Assembly (NCBI GenBank): GCA_029964075.1
Contig: CM057136.1
Coordinates: forward strand, 8,928,001 to 8,992,000
DNA length: 64,000 nucleotides
Direction: 5' to 3'
From: Patiria pectinifera
Lineage: Eukaryota > Echinodermata > Asteroidea > Valvatida > Asterinidae
The position numbers and the translations under genes were made by a program. This document shows positions 46,801-61,800 of this stretch, one piece after another; the first letter of the stretch is position 1; each line of letters starts with the position of its first letter. The notes beneath the pieces are model-generated. The model saw only the letters and a program-made list of their open reading frames with translations, searched no databases and had not been told where the DNA came from.

Positions 46801-49800
46801 GCATATTAAATTCTTGAGTTTCATAAAATGTCTGGTCTAGTGTGCTTTATGCAATATCATACTATGTATGGGTCTGTTGTGTACTCCTGCAATATCTTAT
46901 TCCTGGTGGCTGTGTCATCTTTTAAGGTCAATTTTATCAATTTTATCAATCGATCTTACTTAATTTCAGTGTGTGCATTGTTTTTATTATGTTTTGTTAT
47001 TTTGGCTGGACCATTACTTTTGCCTTTGTCTTTTTATATAAAAAACATGCTCTTTTAAAACGTGCTTCATTAGTGTGTCAAATTAGATTGGATTTAAATC
47101 ATTAATCCAGGTCACTTTCTTTTTGACTTACCCAGTATAATTCAAGTTCACATGGTTATAGTTTGGTCCTTCATGAAAATGCATAGACAGATACGCATCT
47201 TTCACACCTTTCAATTTTCAGATTTTTTTATTTGACAATCTCATTCCTGCAGCCGATTTCATGTAACCTTATGCGATGACATAGTAAGAACACTCGGGCC
47301 ATCATTTTATTGTGTACGTTGCGCAACATTTCAGTTATGACAATTTTAAGAAAGTTTCTTAGTGGGTAAGTCTGTGGATTGCTCAACGAATAATGGCATG
47401 ACGCAGTTATTTGAGGTGGCTTACATTGTACTATTTTACTTGTGACAAAATTGTAAGTTCATGGGCGGATCCAGCGGGGGAGGGGGGAGTTGAGGGCGCA
47501 CGCCTCTTCCCTTTTTCCTTCAGAAAACAACAACAAGATGTTCTCCCCACGTACAAACGTGCGTATCGGCCCGATACGCTGGAATTACACACTATAATTG
47601 TTACAAAAGCCACTATTTCATCTTGGCATGATAAATATGGACGAAAAGGCTTATACTTCTGACGCATTTGTGATCAAAATGCACCAAAGCCATGCCGCTG
47701 TACGCGTATGCGATGCTCCGTGCGGCATAGCATGACAGTTCAGTGCAGTGCCATCGCCATTCACTGGTTCCCACCGCGTACTAACAGAACCAAAGCTCCG
47801 AACCAGCCAACCGATCCCCTTAGATGGGTGGTCGAGTGGTATGACATCTGCACTAGAAAGCAAGAGGTCGCGGGTCGAGTCCCACCCGAGTGTTTTTTTT
47901 CCAACGTCGGTGAAGGGCAAAACCTAATTTGATTTATGTCACCACGACGCAAAATTTCATCTTATAATAGTTTATTCGGTACCCGCGCTATACATCAGAT
48001 CCGAACCAGCCAACTGATCTCGGTGGTCGAGTGGTAAGACATCTGCACTAGAAAGCAGGAGGTCATGAGTTCGAGTCCCACCCGAGTGATTTTTTTCCCA
48101 AACTTTCACTCGGGAGGAAACAAACTGAGTATACATTTGTTTATACGTCGGTGAAGGGCAAAACCTAATTTGATTTATATCACCCCGACGCAAAATTCCA
48201 TCTTATAATATAGGTTTTCCCGGCCAATTTCACCAAGTTTTCATTCCATTTAGCGCCTGGCTAATTCCATTTAGATTGAAATTGAAAGATCATGCAGATC
48301 GCCATTCGACAATCAAAAAGAATCGTTCGATTTCACTATCCGAGCAATCTATTGCATTTAAGTTTCACTCGTCCCTGTAAATGATGCATTCAAATTAAAA
48401 GTATCGCGTTGTTCATTCAATTTCGTCCGAATCACTAGCCTGGGGTTGATCGTGCATTCATTTTCATTAATGGGCAAACATATTTTACATTTTGTCAAGC
48501 ATGTTTTAAGACTTAATACGTGTCCGTATTCCTTAGCGTAAATCATTTTTGATGACTTCAAACCGAAGATTGACTTTCTTTTTAATTAAAGTGTATGTGC
48601 AAGACATTTTTTCTCATGAATTCTTTTGCGCAACTCTGTGAAATGTAAGAAAACTACACATTTGACAACACTTTTGGGTTAATCTTATTTCAAATGTCCA
48701 CTTCTTCAAACATTTAAAATGTTCCATGTTTTTCCGGACTAATGCTGTTACTGTGATGTCATTTCAGGAAGACACTGTTTAGTTTAGGGTTTTTTCTTTC
48801 AAATTATTCATCCAAAATTTGCTAATTGAAAACATTTGTGGGAAAGGGTTGGTAATTGGCTTACTGCCATGTACTGACACATCATAATAATCACCAAATT
48901 AAAGAAATTTATGACAGCAAAATATCCAAAATTCTAGCAATTTTGTTGCTGTAATAGCCGTGTTTTCTAATGAATATGAAACTTTGTATAGGTTTTCCCG
49001 GCCAATTTCACCAAATTTTCGTTCAATTTAACGCCTGGCTCATTCGATTTAGATTGAAATTGAAAGATCATGCAGATCGGCATTCGACAATAAAAAAGAA
49101 TCATTCAATTTCACTATCGGAGCATTCTATCGCCTTTTAGCTTCACTCGTCCCAATCAAAGATGCATTCATATTAAAAGTATCGCGTTGTTCATTCAATT
49201 TCGTCTAAACCATTAGTAAGGGGTTGATCGGGCATTCGTTTTCATTAATGGGCAAACTTGTTTCACATTTTGTCAAACATCTTTTAAGACTTCATACGTA
49301 TGTATTAGCGTAAATCATATATGACTTCAAACCGTAGATTGACTTTCTTTCTTTAAGGGTATGTGCAATGAATCTTTCTCAGGAATTCTTTTTGCGCAAC
49401 TGTGTGAAATGTAAGAAAACTACACATTTGACAACACTTTTTGGATTAATCTTATTGCAAATGTGCACTTCTTTAAGCATTTAAAAGTTTCCATGTTTTT
49501 CCGGACTAACGCTGTTACTGTGATGTCATTTCAGGAAGACACTGTTCAGTTTAGGGTTTTTTCTTTCAAATTATTCATTCAAAATTTGCTAATTGAAAAC
49601 ATTTGTGGGAAAGGGATGGTTATGGGATGGCTTACTACCATGTACTGACACATCACATAATCACCACATAAAAGAAATTTATGACAGCAAAATATCCAAA
49701 ATTCTAGCAACTTTTTTCGCTGAAATAGCCGTGTAACATTAATCATGCTCGAAATGCCATCACAGGTTTTCTAATGAATATGAAACTTTGCATTAGCATA

Positions 49801-52800
49801 AAAACGGAGAAGGCACCAAAACACCCCTCAAAATGGAAAATAAACTTGCAAATACGGTTAAATGTGACACAAAGATGTATTTTCAAGGTTTGCATTGAAA
49901 AGTTTGCAAGGGCCCTGTGAATATGGTAAGTGTTCGGTCAGACATACGCAAGAAAACATTTTAAAAATAACGCAAGAAAAGTGTTCTCGACGGTACAACC
50001 ATTTCCAAACATATTACGTGTCCCGATGTCTTGCACGTCAAGAAATCGTCAACGTAAAAAAGCTTTTAAACAAGTAGAAAAGATCAACAGTGAAAAAGAA
50101 ATTATCTTAGTCCCTTTCAATTCTTTATTTCGTTACATCTTGTTTCCCTCATATCAGTTGATTTGTAACATTGTAAATTTTACAGTCATCAAGATTTTTT
50201 TTTGGGGGGGGGGGAATGAACCTCGGAGAAAAATAGGAAAACAATATCGATTAAAAAATCGTACTAATTTAAATGATCAAACGATGAAAGCGATTGCCCA
50301 TAAACGAATAAGAAACGAAAAGCATGGTTATACGTTATAAGCGCACAGATGTTCGCTAATTTGAATGCGTCAACCGTCAAAAGGTTGCAAGGACTTAATT
50401 TTAGACTGCTACAATTTAAGTCTTGAATGCACCAAAACGAAATAGGCTGCCCGAAAACGAAAAAGAACATTCACAGCAAAATCTTGGCTGCCTAAAAATG
50501 AAATTGAATGAACCCCAAATGAAAAAGAAACCCCCATTGGATCACATGTGCAAAACTCACGCGAAATTAATGGCTGATAATGAAAATGATTAGAAAAATT
50601 CGGAAATTCGCACTCGCATGACACAATTAAGCAGGTACAAGTGATTCCTAGCTTTCAATCACTTCCTTCACATCCCCATCAACATCATCATCTCAAGGAC
50701 AGACTGTTCAGCTGTAATTAGTGACTTGTTTTTTTAAATTTAGATTATTGTTATTTATTATCCGCGGTCTCGGTCTCGGTCTCGGTCTCGGACCATTTCA
50801 GTCTCGGTCTCGGTCCGCCTTGAAGGGGTTGGTCTCGGTCTCGGTCTCGGTCTCGCAACTTCAGGTCTCGGTCTTGGTCTCGGTCTCGGACTATCCGGTC
50901 TCGACTACAACACTGGCCTAGGCTAGTGGCGTATCCAGCTTTTGATGTCAAGGGGGGGGGGGACCGCACATCCGCACCGAAATGCGGACAAGTTCTTTTC
51001 TCCGGACACTTGGCCTCCATATGGGCTCCGTGCTGCGACACAAGAGGGCGCGTTTTACCACTACGGGACCACTGATCGCCGTATGGAGATCAATGGACGG
51101 GACACAGCAAGTGCGTACTGTACTGTACTGGTTCGCGCGCAAAATTCCACACCACTTCCAGAATGTGCCAGAATGTGGCTATTAGCAGCAGTCGCATGAG
51201 CGTCAGGCAACGTCGGCGCACGCATACGTTCAATTTAACTTGCGATGGTCTCCCAGACTATTCCCTTCCCCAATAACTTTGCACATTCAAAATACGCGCT
51301 GAACCGGGAACACATACGAGTGGCGAGGCACGTGTATAGCAAAACTACCATCTGAAATGATCATGTAACTTGAGCTGTCACAAAAGATACAATGTAACAA
51401 GTTTACCGGATTTAGGCGGCAATCGTCGAAGATAGTCTAGATGTGATAGAGCTTCATGGGTCCCATGTCAACCCCAGTCGATTGTTTCTTTCTGACAGAT
51501 TTGAAAAGGGCACAATCACAGCATTACTGCTCATCTAGTGGGGGATGAGGGGAAGGGGGGGTGGTGAGGGGGATGAGGGGGAATGAGGGGGAGGGGGTCG
51601 TGCCATATTTTCAACGGGGAGCGCTGGTAAAATCCTACAATCCTGTACACAATATTAATGTACCGTACAAAATAATGCCCCAGCTTTTTTTGGGGGGGGG
51701 GGCTCCGTTCGCATGTGACGTAATTTGTTATTTACCCACTGACTTCAGTTTGTTCAACCCATACCATTTGGAGTCCAAACGTCACGAGCCTTTCCTGAGA
51801 AAAAGTCATTGCACATATCCTTTAATTACGAAAGAAAGGCATCTACGGATTGAAGTCATCAAATATGATTAACGCTAAGGAGTACGGACACGTATGACGT
51901 CTTAAAAGATGTTTTGACAAAATGTGAAATATGTTTGCCCATTAATGAAAACGAATGCCCGATCAACCTCTTACTGCTGGTTAGGACGAAATTGAATGAA
52001 CAACGCGATACTTTTATGCATCTTTGCGAATGCATCTTTGATAGGGACGAGTGAAGCTGACAGGCGATAGTATGCTCTGATAGTGAAATTGAATGATTAT
52101 TTTTGATTGTCGAATGCCGATCTGCGTGATCTTTCAATTTCAATCTAAATCGAACGAGTCAGGCGTTAAATTGAATGAAAACTTTGTGACGATTGGCCGG
52201 GAAAACCTATAGTAACATGTTTTCGTATTCAAGTTTTATTAATTCCCCATTGCACTTTTCGGTAGCACACGAAGTAAAGATCAAGCGTCATTATACTCCG
52301 GAGTCAAAAATATTGCCCAGGGCAATATTTATCACTCCGCATAAAAAAATGAGCATAGTAGGGCCTACTTCAGTCAGTGCAAAAAGTTGATGTCCTAACT
52401 AATTTTTTTCAACTTTTCACCTGAAATCGCTTGTAATTTGAACCTGATGACGTCACAAAATTCGTCACATTTCCGGACCAGGATTCATGTTTAAACCAGG
52501 TTACCTCCTCGTCCATTCACCCGTTATTTCGAAGCAATACGTTTTCTTATGATTTTGAGGATTCTGTATGTATTTTGAATTCAACTAACTTTAACCTTCC
52601 GGTAACTCCGGGAGGAAAGGTCAAGCATGTTAATGAAGGTTTAGCCTATCAGATTTGCAAAGTATAGGTTTTCCCGGCCAATTTCCATATTTTTTTTTCC
52701 TGATCATTTTCTTCATCAGCCATTCAATTTTGCGTGATGTTTTACACATATCTGATCAAATTGGGGTTTCTTTTTCATTGTTTGGGCATTCAATTTTAAT

Positions 52801-55800
52801 TTTTAGGCACCCAAGATTTTGCTCCAAATGTTAGTTTTCGTTTTGGGGCATTCTATTTCGTTTTAGTACGTTCAAATTTTAGGCTGACAATTTGAACAGA
52901 AAACCTCTAGCTGAACAGAGTCTTTCTGAATTGACATCACAGCAACAGCGTCCCCAGTAGTCTGGAAAAGCACGGAAACGTTTAACTGTTTAAGAAGTGC
53001 ACTTTGCAATAAGAGTATATACCAAAAAGGGATGTCAAATAGTTTTCATGCATTTAAGAGGAGTCAAAAGTTGCAGAAAATGTGTTCCCTTAGATAAATT
53101 CATTGCATGGACTCTTAAGAAAGAGAGGTGTGCATCTACGGATTGAAGACGTCTGATGTAATTTACGCAGAGATAATTCAGAATTTAATAGGAATACGGG
53201 CACACACAAAGATGCTTGATAAAATGTACAATATGTTTGCCCATTGATGAAAATGAAAGTCCGATCAACCCTTACTGCTGGTTCAGACAAAATTGAATGA
53301 ACAAGACGATACTTTTAGAATGCAAGGATAGTGAAATTGAATGATTCTTTTTGATGGTCGAATGACGATGTGCGTGATTTTACAATTTTAATCTAAATTG
53401 AATGAGCCAGGCGTTACATTAATTAAAAACTTGGTATTTTGGCCGGGAAAACCTATATTAACATGATTGTTTATTATTTGTCCATGAGTTAAAAAAAAAT
53501 GACGATTTGTTAATTTGATACCCGATGACGTCATGATGATGTGCCCTCTTTATCAGGGTTGATTTTCGTTCCAAGTCTCAAGTTCCTGCTAGAAACAGGT
53601 TGAAGAAAAGTCGCTGAGAATGACGGTCCGTGGAAAAGAAAGAAAAGCTTGAACGATTCTAAAACGGTAGCCGGGTTGTGGCAGATTCCCCAAATCCAAA
53701 TAAAGACTGCCGTACTCAAGGACAATTATTTTCACTAAAAGCGTGATCACTGAAGCCTTTCTGCATTTTATGTTACGTCATTTATAATAAATTAACCACC
53801 GGAATACACACAAAGGAACGCAGTCATCAAGCGCTTGCTTTCTGACTCATTGCTTACCAGTATTGTCAAAAGGTTATTAAACATGAATTTAATAATTTTC
53901 CTCCACGATTGTAGATTTTTGTTATGATGAGTTCGCACTTAAATGCAAGGCCGGTAGAATCGGGCGAACAAGAGAGTTACTGAGACCTCATAGTGTGTAC
54001 ATTCATGTACATCTTCCTGATCCGAAAGTCACAGGGAGCAATGATATTTATAAGAAATAACAATATTCAAACGAAATGAGACAGGGAGGTACCGAGGGGT
54101 GATCAGTCGTTGGTTAATGAGTATGAAGACAAACATTGGCTCAATTCCTTTTAAGGTATGAAGCGGTCAGCCTATAGGCCTTCCTTTTCAATAATATAAG
54201 ACAAATTACTGTAGTTTGAAATTAAAATAAAAAAATTGGGCACGGTTGTCACTATTTTTATTATAGGTTTTTTAGGCTATTTTAAAATGTTCATTATTCG
54301 AATTCACTGTTTCTAATATTCAAATTCGTCCATCAACATCGATTTAGTGCACTTCCAATGTTTAATTTTTTGTTGTTGTCAAATTTAAATAATGAGCACA
54401 CGTTTCGCCCCGGAGTATTCGATCTCGTCTCGTTTACGCCAAACCTTGTTATTCAGAAATTAAATTCGTCTAATTGATTCATATAAGATGAATTCGATTT
54501 CTGAATGCCGGCTGCACGGCGAAATTGATCGGTAATGTCGAACATCGACCCGGTGACTAAAGAGGGTTACCAAACTTTGAATAAATGGCTAAAGTGGTTT
54601 TCTTTTTAAAGCATGTGAAATTTTTCTCGGACGAATTTGAATGTTAGAGTGGGTGCATTGGAATGAAGAATGTTTTAATTTAAATAGTCGGGAAAACCTA
54701 TAGTATCTTAGAACGTAGCATTGCCAAGGCCTTTCTGGTGATATTTTTCCTCTCATCTATTGGATCATAAAGTGAGCCTCGTTCATTTATAATGCAGTAT
54801 CTCCGGGAAAATATACAAAAGAGACACAACCATTAATTGCTAGCTTTCTGCCTCGTCTTCCCGCCCAAAATCAATTGGGCATCGATGAAATAAATAAATT
54901 AAGTCAAATTATCCATGACATTTCAATTGTATAGTTCACTGAAAAGCAGAGCCAACATAAAAAAAATTCAAAGCGGAGTACTCCCTGTACTTTTGGTTTT
55001 TCATCACAGAGCACGCATAACCCTTAGTTTAACCCATCGGATACGCACCAAGGGGGGCTATTTCTAGTCAGGATTTGGAGGGGACAGCGGCGTCGCAGTG
55101 GCGTAGCCACGGGGGGGGGGGGGCGACTGGGACTGGTCCCCCCCACTTTTTGAAGGGTGGGGGACACAATATCAAATGTCCCCCCCCCCAGATTTTTGAA
55201 CTCTTGTCTCATTTACAGGGCCCTATTATGTCCTACAATGTATATTTTGCTTAGAAAATATTGGTTAAAGTGGTCAGAAATTGCCTCAGATAGCACCACA
55301 GAGCACTTAGAATCCAAAATTTTTCGGGGCCCTTAGGCGGGCCCCGAACCCCACGCCTATAGCTCAGAATTCTGGTAGCAGATTCAATGACTCCAACCTC
55401 GAAAACAATGTTCAAAATTTTTTCTTATGCCTTTAGCTGAGAAAACCTCGAAAATTATGTTCAAATTATTATCTTTTGTGCTAAGATAATTATTGGTTAA
55501 AGTGGTAAGAAATTGCCTCAGATCACACCACAGAGCATCGAGAATCCAATTTTTTTCGGGGCCCTTAAGCGGGCCCCGAACCCCACGCCTATAGCTCAGA
55601 ATACCGATAGCTGATTCAATGACTCCAACCTCGAAAACGATGTTCAAATAATTATATTTTGCTAAGAAAATATTAGTTAAAGCATGGAGGAAAGTGGTAA
55701 GAAATTGCTTCAGATCACACCACAGAACATCTAGAATCCAATTTTTTTTTCGGGGCCCTTAAGCGGGTCCCGAACCCCGCGCCGTAAGGGCTTCGCGCTT

Positions 55801-58800
55801 CGCGCTCGCATCAGTTCTGATCAAGGTATGTTCCCCCCCCCCCCCCACTGAAAAATTTCTGGCTACGCCACTGCGGCGTCGACAGTGGCGTCGACAGTGG
55901 AATCTCCGGGGGGGGGGGGAGGGGGAGGGAGGGGAGATTGCCATGTAGGCATATTAATGGTTCGAGCTTAGTGGTAGCCCGCTAGCCAAATGCGAGTAAA
56001 TACAGCGGCGGGCTAGTCAAAGCACTGGTTACATTACAGTGTAATAATCCGTTTGTCTTGTTAATGACTTTTACTTTTTAAGGAGATAATTCAAGGGGGA
56101 ATTAATATAAATGATGTGGTTGTTTAATGTTTGTCATGTAAAGTTTAATGTATTTTAATGTTTTGAGCACGAGAACCACAACACTTTCTATTGTATACCA
56201 TTGTATATAAATGGTAATCAACCAAATCAATCAATCAATCAATCAATCAAAACCAGTATACCCCCTGGCGAGTCAAAATTATTGAAATAAGGCATGCAAC
56301 TTTCTCGTGTATCCGTTGAATTTAGCGTTTTTAAAGGGAATTGCGGCCTAAAATCCCCGAAAATGTCATGTTTTGGATTGATTAATACTTATCCTATTTC
56401 AAAGGTCTGGTTGAAAGGAAACTATTCTAATGTCTTACCGTTCCAAAGAAAGAAGGGGGGACGGTCGTTCAATCGCGTGGATCGGACGCGGCTGACATTT
56501 CAGCCGTGTTCATTCAATGTACGGTACTCGTTGCGCGCGTGTGGCACATAATTCCCACGGCACAAATATTGTTTCTCGCACGTCCGGAAAATAAGCTCGA
56601 TTTTTGAAAGTCAAAATTTTGACTTTTAAAGGATGGTTATGGTGTCGATATTTGTATCCTTCTTTTAAATGCTTTTTCCAATTTTGTTGCCCAACTTGGC
56701 GCATTCGAGAACGTAATATTCCTTTAAAAATGCTGGTCTCAGAAAAGAACATAATCTGATACTAACGCGCATTAATTTGTTTCATGTCATTGCGCCGCCG
56801 ACTTCTGCGCCAAAACTGCTTGCGTGTAAATTTAAAAAACATGGCCTGGCTGTGCGTTTTGAAGAGCGTACCGGTATTGCTGCCAAAAAAAACAAACGAC
56901 ATAGTATCTCCTTTAAACGACTTATTATCTCGTTTAAACGACTTATTTATCTTTTTTAAACTACGGATTTTATCTTGTTTAAACGACTTTTTTATATGGT
57001 TAAACGACTTATTTATCTTATGAATGACTTATTAAGTCTCTCTTTCAAACGAGCCTAGGCACACTTCTAAAGTGAAATTGGCGCTACTAAGGTGTTTCCC
57101 ATCTGCCATCTCGCATCTCGCATCTGGTGTGGATGACCTGACCTTTGTGTCGCGAGTTGTAATATGCAAATTTGGAGCAATTATCAACCCTGTTATACAC
57201 AAGAGATTTGCATTCATTCACGGACGCTTGAGTGAAATTGAGTGATAATCACAATACTTGAAACACTTCGTCTAATTGAGCTACAGCGTCAATGTACAAA
57301 TCAAAATCAACATACATGATTGCGATTGTTTTAATGAACCCCGCCCCACCCTGATCGATATTTTCCAGTACCTCCGACAGATGATTTGAAGTGCTCCGAG
57401 GGAGGACCCTTTGGGATGGAAGACGGTCGCATCCCAGATGCAAGCATCACCGTGTCGTCAATGTGGCAAAACCGTGCCGATAACGGACCCACCAGGGCTC
57501 GGCTTAACCTTCAAGGTAACATTATTGTCGTGCAACATTATTGCATGGGATGAAGAATAAGACAACTCAAACAAAAACAATTCGTCAAAAGTGACAAAAA
57601 AAGCCAAACGTTTAAGACTCCCCTCGGAGGGGTGGTGCTTCAAAGTGAAGTCTGTTTTGCTCAATTGTATAACTACACATTTTGTGGTCAGGAACTTACA
57701 CAAGTTTAGTTGCTCATTCCTCAATGGCTGACTGTCATATTAGAGGTGCTAAGCACAACATACAACCTGTCCCCCCAAAAAATGCTGCAAGTAGAAACGG
57801 GCTCTGTGTCCTTGGAATATTGAAAAATGTTTCATGATGCTTATATAATGTTACACCTGGGATATTAAGCTTTCAAAATAATGCTAGCTATTTGTTTTAT
57901 CAATTTTGCTTTTGCCAAACCAAAGATATGGGCCCAATTTCACAGCGCTGCTAAGCACACGATTTTCTGCTAACAGAGCCTCCGTCTATTTCATGGAGAC
58001 CGTAAGCATAAGCACAGCAAAATGCACGCTTACTTCAGAGGACAATTTTGCTTAACTTAGTGACGTAACAATAGAAATCTCCATGCACGCGCGACTGTTA
58101 GCACGTCCACGCCGTGAAAAAGTGCTTAAGGTTAGCAAATTTTTCTGCTATGCTAAACACAACTTTTCTGCTAACTGTTAAGCAGCGCCGTGAAATTGGG
58201 CCATGGTCCGTTGAACACAAACACTCAAACTTGTGCCACTTTCCGTAAGTTGATGCTATAAACAGAAATTGCCAGTATTATACACATGTATGATCGTGCA
58301 GAAATACAATTAGTAATGAATAGGTGAAGAAACACTTTAGTTATTCATATTATAATGTTCTTTTCTTTATTTGTAACACACTCTCCAAATCATCATCATA
58401 AAACATATCTTCTGGAATTGCGAACCTCAAATGAAGTCGGATTTGAACAGGTGCCATGTCTTGTCATGTCATTATAGGCCTTATAATGTAGAAAGTCACA
58501 CAAATTGATTTTTGAGTGTTTGTGTTCAACGGACTATATATCTTTAACTTGGCAAAAGCAAAATTGATGAAACAAATAACATTTGAAAGCTGAATATCCG
58601 TGGTTTAACATTATATAAGCATCATGAAGTATTTTTTAATATTCCACGGACACAGAGCCCGTTTCTGCTTGCAGCATTTGGGGGGGGGGGACAGGCTGTA
58701 TAAAACACATAAAGGAGGAGGGTTACTAGCAAAAAGTCTGTGATGGAACTAGTGACTGTTTTTTTTGCCGATTTTTGATTTGCATATAAAACTGGTCATG

Positions 58801-61800
58801 CAATACTTTCTCCTTATTATCCGCTTACTTTGCAAGTGTAGCCTCTCTCAGGTGTAATGCTTGTGGCAGGTTGTCAGTTTTTGCTTAGCACATAAATTTG
58901 CTAAGCAGTATTTTATGCTCAGCAGGTTTGATTATCTGCTTACTCTGCAGCCGGTTGGGCCTCAGCCTGGTGTTCTGCTGGAGATAGTGACGCCAATCCA
59001 TGGATCCAAGTCGACCTTGGTTCCAATGTCATCATCACTGGCGTTATCACCCAGGGGCGCGGGGACGTTAACCAATGGGTGACAGAGTTCAAAGTGGCCT
59101 ACAGCGACGATGGCCAAGAATGGACCGACGTCACCGATGATGGATCAAGTACACCGATGAAGGTAGTCCAATCGCATTGTTCAATTTGCCCGTTCAATGA
59201 TGTGATTTCAAAAACAATTAGACTGAGAGCTGGATAGGGTTTAATCCAAATTTTGGGAACAAATCCCCTGATTGTCTTAAAGCATAGTATCATCGACCCT
59301 GATCACAGAATGGCCAGTCTTAAGTTTCGCTAGATCAGACAAAGGCCCATTGGCGCCATGCCAAATGTGGCCAATTTTGCATTTAATAATCAAAATTTTG
59401 AAAACAAGAACAAAACCAGTATCATTTGATAGCTTGGAACTTGTAGATTATAGAAATATAACTTAAAAGCGATTTTAGATAAGACTAATTAACTTAAGAG
59501 CGGCCCAAAATGCGCGAAGGGTGGGTGTGGCCGTCACCCCCTCTTTTTCATTTTCGCTGATACCGTTGCGTTGCAACTGTAGAGGAGAAAATGAAAGCAG
59601 TTTGTATTGATGCCTTGGCACTTGTGGAACATGAAAATATTACTTACAGAGGGCTTTTAGGTCAGACTAATTACCTTAAGACCGACGGGAAAAGCTAGAA
59701 AGGGGAGGGGCCTCAACCCCCCTCCGTGTACATTTTGGCTCCTATCGTCGCAAAGCATTTCTTAAATCCTGCCAAGTTTCTTTGACAGTTCAGATGCCTT
59801 GCGGTTATTTTGACACCCGGTTTATGAAAATGTGGCATACTTTCATCACAAAATGTCCAAATGTTAACTTTTCCCATTGAAAAGTACATGCACATAAAAT
59901 CATGCACCAGAGTGCCGACTAACAGATCGAATAGAAGCTGTGCAAATGTACTTCAAATTAAAAATGGGAAAATGAAACAATTTCGTTGATGCCTTGGCAC
60001 ATGTGGAACATGAAAATATAACTTAAGAATGATTTTTGGTCAGACTAATTTACTTTAGAGCGGTGCGAAGAGCGCGGAGGGGGCGGGGCCGCAACCCACT
60101 CCATGTACATTTTAGCTCCTATCGTCGCAATACACTAATTCAATTCTGCCAAGTTTCTCTGATGATGATGATGATGATGTTCTGATGCAGTTATTTTGAC
60201 AGCATGTTTATGGCAATAGGGCATTACTTCGTCACAAAATGTCCAAATACCAAAACAGGTATAGGCTTAAATGCTAACTTTTCCATTACATAGAGCATGT
60301 ATAACGTACATCAGAGGGCGCATGCAGAGTGCTTACTTTAACTACCACTATAACAAAACGTTTTAACAGGTTGGTTTGAAACTTCACAGATGTACTACCC
60401 ATATTCTGGTGTCAAAATAAAGTAAAATAATGACCGATGTGGGAAGAGCATTTTACAACTCTGTTGCCCTCAGCTGGGACATGTCAATTACTTTGTATAA
60501 AAGGGAAGGTACATTATTGGCTTTTGCAGTAATTTTCAGAAATGAACTATTTGGGGGTTAGTGTAATAGATCAAATATTGTTACACCGACATGTTTGAAG
60601 TTTTGTGTTCGAAAATGCTGGGAAAACCACGAAAAACAAAAATGTTCAAGTAGTCTGGTTCCCTGACTTCACTAAAGATGAAATGGATAAAAAATGCCGG
60701 AAAATTGTAAGGTAAGGGAACCAATCTAGCTGGCCTGCACCCGTTGATGAACATATAAACGGAGAGTTGGATAGTGTTTAAAGGGAAAATACAACATTTG
60801 CAAACATCAAAAAATAAAACTACCAAATCATTTTGAAATACCTTGCTGGACTGTTAGTGAATGACAGTGTAAAGCATCCTGTAAAATCATGGCACCTGGT
60901 ATACTCTCAGAAAAGTGGTATTTTTGTATCAATTTCCAACGCTGGTCGGCCGACCAGCGTTGGAAAAAAACTGGCTTTTTCAAATACTGGCCCCAATTGA
61001 CCATCGCACTTGTTTGCAATCGATTACACAACTGTTACAAGCCAGCTAGACTGGTTCCCTGACCTTACAATTCCCCAATGTATGTTAACGGCTCTGTTTC
61101 TTCTTATATGTAGTCAGGGAACTAGATTACAGGAAAATGATTGTTTTTCTTGGTTTTTATAGCATTTTCGAACCCAAAACCTCAAAAAAGTCAGTGTAAC
61201 TATATTTGCCATATATTTCCAACCCCCCAATTCCATCCATTTCTGAAAAGTACAGCAAAAGCAAATGATATATATTCCCTTTAATCAAAATTTCGGGAAC
61301 AAATCCCCTGATTGTCTTAAAGCATAGTATCAACGACCCTGATCACAGAATGGCCAGTCTTTAGTTTTGCTAGATCAGACTAATGCCCTTTGGCGCCACG
61401 CCAAATAGGGCCAATTTTACATTCAATCAAAATGTTGAGAACAAAAACGAAACCAGTACCATTTGATAGCTTGGAACTAGTAGATTATGGAAATATAACA
61501 TAAGAACGGCCCGAAAAGCGCGGAGGGTGGGCGTGGCCGTCACCGCTCCTTTTCCTTTTCGCTGATACCGTTGCAACGCAATGATAGAGGAGAAAGTGAA
61601 ACCAGTTTCTATTGATGGCTTAACACTCATGAAATATACAAAATATAACTTAAGAGTGGTTTTAGGTCAGACTAAATGCCTAAAGGCTGAAGAGCGGCGG
61701 GAAAAGCGCGGAGGGGGCGGGGACTCAACCCCCACCATGTACATTTTGGCTCCTATCGTCGCAAGGCATTTGTTAAATCCTGCCATACTATAAGTGGAAA

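Larger units (their letters stand above)
43880..57368 (+). other. First intron of the discoidin gene, transposon-rich
   Basis: 13.5 kb holding R4 copy 2, six members of the TATAGGTTTTCCCGGC family, SINEs, a GGTCTC element end, a G-rich tract, a hAT element and R3. No exon with F5/8C, EGF or other secreted-protein motifs was recognised here. Confidence 0.6.

Noticed and set aside
47815..48095. Functional tRNA genes
   Set aside because: A and B boxes are present, but the same head is fused to a shared non-tRNA body in several copies, which is SINE structure; acceptor-stem pairing was not convincing.
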